Shown here: positions 5,429-8,280 of the stretch, piece after piece
How the letters are laid out: each line of letters begins with the position of its first letter
How positions within the stretch are numbered: position 1 is the first letter of the stretch
NCBI GenBank assembly: GCA_021778785.1
Contig: JAJYBX010000069.1
Span: 1 to 8,280 of the forward strand
Direction: 5' to 3'
Length of the DNA: 8,280 nucleotides
DNA from: Acidobacteriota bacterium
GTDB taxonomy: Bacteria; Acidobacteriota; Holophagae; Holophagales; Holophagaceae
Made by a program: the position numbers and the translations under genes
The notes under the pieces: model-generated
Seen by the model: the letters and a program-made list of their open reading frames with translations, nothing else
Databases searched by the model: none
What the model was told of the DNA's origin: nothing

Positions 5429-6355
5429 ATGGGTCACCCGAAACCCCTGCTCCACCTGATCACCGGCCTGCTGGCCGGCCTGGCGGTGGCCTGTTCCTGG
5501 ACTGGGCAGGGGGAGGGCGGGCCCCGGTACACCCGGGATCCCGTGGATCCGCGGACGGAATATGTGTTCGCGGTGCATCCGCTCCACAACCCGGTGCGCC
5601 TGTTCGATGTCTACGGTCCGATCATCGACCGGATCCGCGCCGAATGTCCGGACCTCCGGATCCGGCTCGAGGCCTCGAAGGACTACCACGCCTTCGAGGG
5701 GAAGCTGGCCGCCCGCAAGGTCCACTTCGCCCTGCCCAACCCCTACCAGACGCTCCTGAGCCAAGCCTCCGGGTACCGCATCTTCGGCAAGATGGGCGAC
5801 GATCAGCACTTCCGGGGGATCATCCTGGTGCGGCGCGACAGCGGCATCGAATCGATCCGGGACCTGAAGGGCAAGGCCATCAGCTATCCGGCCCCGACGG
5901 CCCTCGCGGCCACCCTGATGCCCCAGTACTACCTCCAGACCCACGGCCTGGAGGTCGTCCGGGACACCCGGAGCGTCTATGTGGGGACCCAGGAATCCGT
6001 GATCATGAACGTCTACCTGAAGCTCACGGACGCGGGCGCGACCTGGCCCGTGCCCTGGCTCAGGTTCGTCCAGGAGCATCCCCGGGAGGCGGCCATGCTC
6101 ACCGTCAAGTGGCGGACGGGGACCCTTCCCAACAACGGCCTGGTCGTGCGGGACGATATCCCGGAGGACGTGGCGCGCCGCGTCGAACGGGCCCTCTTCT
6201 CCCTTCACCGGGACCCCGAGGGGCGGCGCCTGCTGGCGCGGATCCCCCTGTCCCGGTTCGAGCCGGCCACCGCGGACACCTACGCGCCGGTCCAGGCCTT
6301 CATGAAGCGCTTCACCGCGCAGGTCCACCCCCTGGACGGCTGGGAGCCCAGGTGA
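5429..6355 (+). CDS. PhnD-like periplasmic substrate-binding lipoprotein
   Basis: A 308-residue protein with a lipoprotein signal peptide (LLHLITGLLAGLAVAC, lipidated Cys22), so it is probably membrane-anchored in the periplasm. The body fits the phosphate/phosphite/phosphonate-binding family (PhnD type, type 2 periplasmic-binding fold): HPLHNPVRLFDVYGPIIDRI (50-69), then RKVHFALPNPYQTLL (96-110) in the place of the family's 'g.vD.a..gP..Y' segment, RGIILVRRDSGI followed by DLKGKAISYPAPTALAAT (145-162), and a GTQESVIMNVYLKLTDAGAT region (186-205). The ligand cannot be deduced; the family also binds other small anions and organic molecules. The ATG at 5429 is the only start that gives the signal peptide, with AAGG about 9 nt before it. 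No permease or ATPase gene adjoins it. The stop overlaps the start of the sensor gene, suggesting they work together. Confidence 0.85.
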   Translation: MGHPKPLLHLITGLLAGLAVACSWTGQGEGGPRYTRDPVDPRTEYVFAVHPLHNPVRLFDVYGPIIDRIRAECPDLRIRLEASKDYHAFEGKLAARKVHFALPNPYQTLLSQASGYRIFGKMGDDQHFRGIILVRRDSGIESIRDLKGKAISYPAPTALAATLMPQYYLQTHGLEVVRDTRSVYVGTQESVIMNVYLKLTDAGATWPVPWLRFVQEHPREAAMLTVKWRTGTLPNNGLVVRDDIPEDVARRVERALFSLHRDPEGRRLLARIPLSRFEPATADTYAPVQAFMKRFTAQVHPLDGWEPR

Positions 6356-8280
6356 CACGCACCGGCCCCCTCCCCCCGTGGCTGCGATGGATCTGGCCCC
6401 GCGCCTTCCGGCACCGGCTCCTCGCCGGCATGGTCCTGTCCCTCGCCCTTGCCATGGTGCTGTTCGTCACCCATGTCACCCTGCGGCAGCGGACCGACCT
6501 GCTCCGGCAGAGCGAGGACCGGGCCAGGGTCCTCACCCGGGCCCTGGCGGCCAGCAACCTTTCCGAACTCCTGGAATCGGACATCCAGGGAATGCAGGAT
6601 CTGCTCCAGCCGCTGGCGGCCTACCCCGATCTCCGCTACGCCATGATCCTGACGCCGGATGGCCGGGTGCTCGCGCACACGGATCCCGCCCTCGTCGGCC
6701 AATACCTGGCGGACGGGGCCAGCCGCGCCTTCCTGACGGGTCCAGCCCGGCCGATCACCCTCCTCCGCACGGACCGGCTCATCGACGTGGGCACCCCCGT
6801 CCTGGCCCAGGGGAAGGTGGTGGGATGGGTGCGTGTCGGGCTCGGCCAGGAGGCCATGGCCGCGAGTCTCCGGGGCATCGTGCGGGATGGGGCCATCTTC
6901 ACGGCCTTGGCCCTCGTGCTTGGGGCCCTGGCCTCCCTCCTCGTCTCCCGGGGCCTCTCGGGCGGACTCGACCGGCTGGTGGCCCTGGCCCGGGAGACGG
7001 ATCCCAACCGCCGCTCCATCCCCTCGCGCCGGGACGAACTCAGCGAGCTCGGCCGGGCCTTCGACCGGCTCACCCGCGAACTGGAATACCGGGTCCGCGA
7101 CCTCCAGAGCCGGGAACGGTTCCTCCACGACCTGATGGAGCACCTCACCGTGGCCGTGCTGGCCCACCGGCCGGAGGGGACCCTCGAGTACGGGAATCCC
7201 GCCGCCCTCGCCCTCCTCGGCCTGTCCCTGGAGCAGATCCAGGGGAGGACCCTGCCGGACCTGGTCTCTAGCCTCTTCCAGGAGGATGGGCAGCCCCTCA
7301 CGGCAGCTGAGTTCCCGGTGGCCCAGGTCATGGGCGACCGACAGCCCATCCGCGGCCGCGTGATCGGCTTCCGGAAGGAGGCCGGCACCCCGCCCCGGTG
7401 GACCCTCATGGATGTCTTCCCGGAACCCTCCGTGGATGGCGGCGTCAGCCGGATCCTCGTGGCCATGTTCGATATCACCGAGCGCCAGGAGGCGAAGAAC
7501 CGGCTCAGGCAGACCCTGGCCGAACTGGAGGACCTCTACCAGAACGCGCCCTGCGGCTACCACTCCCTGGGTCCGGACGGCACCATCCTCCGGATCAACG
7601 ACACCGAGCTCCGCTGGCTCGGATACTCGCGCGAGGAGCTCGTCGGGAAGAAATCCTTTGCCGATCTGATGGCACCCACGAGCCGCCACCTGTTCCTGGA
7701 GCAGTTCCCCGAGTTCAGGCGCCAGGGGTGGGTCCAGGATCTGGAATTCGATCTGGTCCGCAAGGACGGCACCCTTCTCTCGGTACTGCTCAACGCCACG
7801 GCCATCAAGGGCCCGGATGGCGCCTACCTCTACAGCCGGTCCACCGTCACTGATGTCACCCAGCGCCTGAAGGCGGAGCGGGCCCTCCGTGCCAGCCAGG
7901 CCAGCCTGGCGGACGCCCAGCGCATCGCCCACCTGGGGAACTGGGACCTGAACCTGACGCAGAACACCCTCACCTGGTCGGAGGAGATCTACCGCATCTT
8001 CGAACTGGATCCGGCGGCCTTCGGCGCCTCCTACGAGGCCTTCCTGGAGGCCATCCATCCCGAGGACCGGGAGCGGGTGGACCAGGCCTACCAGGCCTCC
8101 CTGGAGGACCGGCGGCCCTACGACATCGTCCACCGGCTCCTGCTGCCGGATGGTCGCGTCAAGCACGTGCATGAGCGGTGCGAGACCCACTTCGATGCCA
8201 GCGGAAGGCCCCTCCGGTCGGTCGGCACCGTCCAGGACATCTCCGAGCAGGAGCAGGCCGAGCAGGAGCGCCGGCGCCTG
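6352..8280 (+). CDS. Membrane sensor with Cache-like, HAMP and three PAS domains, partial at right edge
   Basis: The frame is open from a GTG at 6352 to the right edge, 643 codons with no stop. GGGAG lies 5 nt before the GTG, which overlaps the previous stop as GTGA. The ATG at 6430 would cut through the first membrane helix. The order is: Arg-rich N-terminus, TM1 (about 23-42), a periplasmic Cache-like region with YAMILTPDGRVLAHTDP (96-112), TM2 (about 181-199), HAMP linker (about 200-250), PAS1 (about 255-375, ending FDITERQE), PAS2 (about 391-500, with YQNAPCGYHSLGPDGTILRI), and PAS3 of the PAS_3 type (about 514-630, with AQRIAHLGNWDLN and HPEDRERV, ending VQDISEQEQ). The output domain (histidine kinase or GGDEF/EAL) lies beyond the window and cannot be named. 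Probable partner of the PhnD-like lipoprotein. Confidence 0.92.
   Translation, partial: MTRTGPLPPWLRWIWPRAFRHRLLAGMVLSLALAMVLFVTHVTLRQRTDLLRQSEDRARVLTRALAASNLSELLESDIQGMQDLLQPLAAYPDLRYAMILTPDGRVLAHTDPALVGQYLADGASRAFLTGPARPITLLRTDRLIDVGTPVLAQGKVVGWVRVGLGQEAMAASLRGIVRDGAIFTALALVLGALASLLVSRGLSGGLDRLVALARETDPNRRSIPSRRDELSELGRAFDRLTRELEYRVRDLQSRERFLHDLMEHLTVAVLAHRPEGTLEYGNPAALALLGLSLEQIQGRTLPDLVSSLFQEDGQPLTAAEFPVAQVMGDRQPIRGRVIGFRKEAGTPPRWTLMDVFPEPSVDGGVSRILVAMFDITERQEAKNRLRQTLAELEDLYQNAPCGYHSLGPDGTILRINDTELRWLGYSREELVGKKSFADLMAPTSRHLFLEQFPEFRRQGWVQDLEFDLVRKDGTLLSVLLNATAIKGPDGAYLYSRSTVTDVTQRLKAERALRASQASLADAQRIAHLGNWDLNLTQNTLTWSEEIYRIFELDPAAFGASYEAFLEAIHPEDRERVDQAYQASLEDRRPYDIVHRLLLPDGRVKHVHERCETHFDASGRPLRSVGTVQDISEQEQAEQERRRL

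Noticed and set aside
6280..8190. A 636-residue open frame on the - strand opposite the binding protein and sensor
   Set aside because: It is rich in Gly, Glu, Gln, Val and Pro with no recognisable domain, and lies opposite clearly conserved PAS and Cache sequence. Long antisense frames are expected in GC-rich coding DNA.

Overview
The base composition is very high in G+C and the codon use is uniform across the window, with nothing that looks horizontally acquired. The tolB, pal and cpoB genes mark a diderm (Gram-negative-type) bacterium. The overall style (alanine-rich Pal, a PhnD-like lipoprotein beside a multi-PAS sensor, high G+C) would fit Holophagae-type Acidobacteriota such as Geothrix or its relatives, or a deltaproteobacterial-type lineage. 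This is an impression from protein style, not a demonstrated assignment. The window is chromosomal housekeeping DNA plus one signalling pair. I found no mobile element, CRISPR array, tRNA or rRNA.

Left edge (1-332, + strand): the C-terminal end of a MutY-type adenine glycosylase. It converges on the next gene and overlaps it by 29 bp.

Central block (304-5317, all on the - strand, in transcription order): rnhB (RNase HII), a MutT-like Nudix hydrolase, tolB, pal, cpoB and a GHMP-family sugar kinase. rnhB/nudix overlap by 4 bp (ATGA) and cpoB/GHMP kinase by 11 bp, while tolB and pal are set apart by short spacers. TolB, Pal and CpoB are the periplasmic and outer-membrane side of the Tol-Pal envelope system. 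Its inner-membrane motor genes (tolQ, tolR, tolA) are not next to them here. A strong hairpin with a cUUCGg tetraloop and a short U tract lies between pal and cpoB and probably lowers expression of the last two genes.

Right block (5429-8280, + strand): a PhnD-like periplasmic-binding lipoprotein, followed with a 4-bp GTGA overlap by a large membrane sensor (TM, Cache-like domain, TM, HAMP, three PAS domains) that runs off the right edge before its output domain. No transporter genes lie between or before them, so the binding protein may feed ligand information to the sensor rather than to an ABC importer. The 111-bp divergent gap (5318-5428) separates this pair from the rnhB block and holds a candidate -10 element and a short perfect palindrome.
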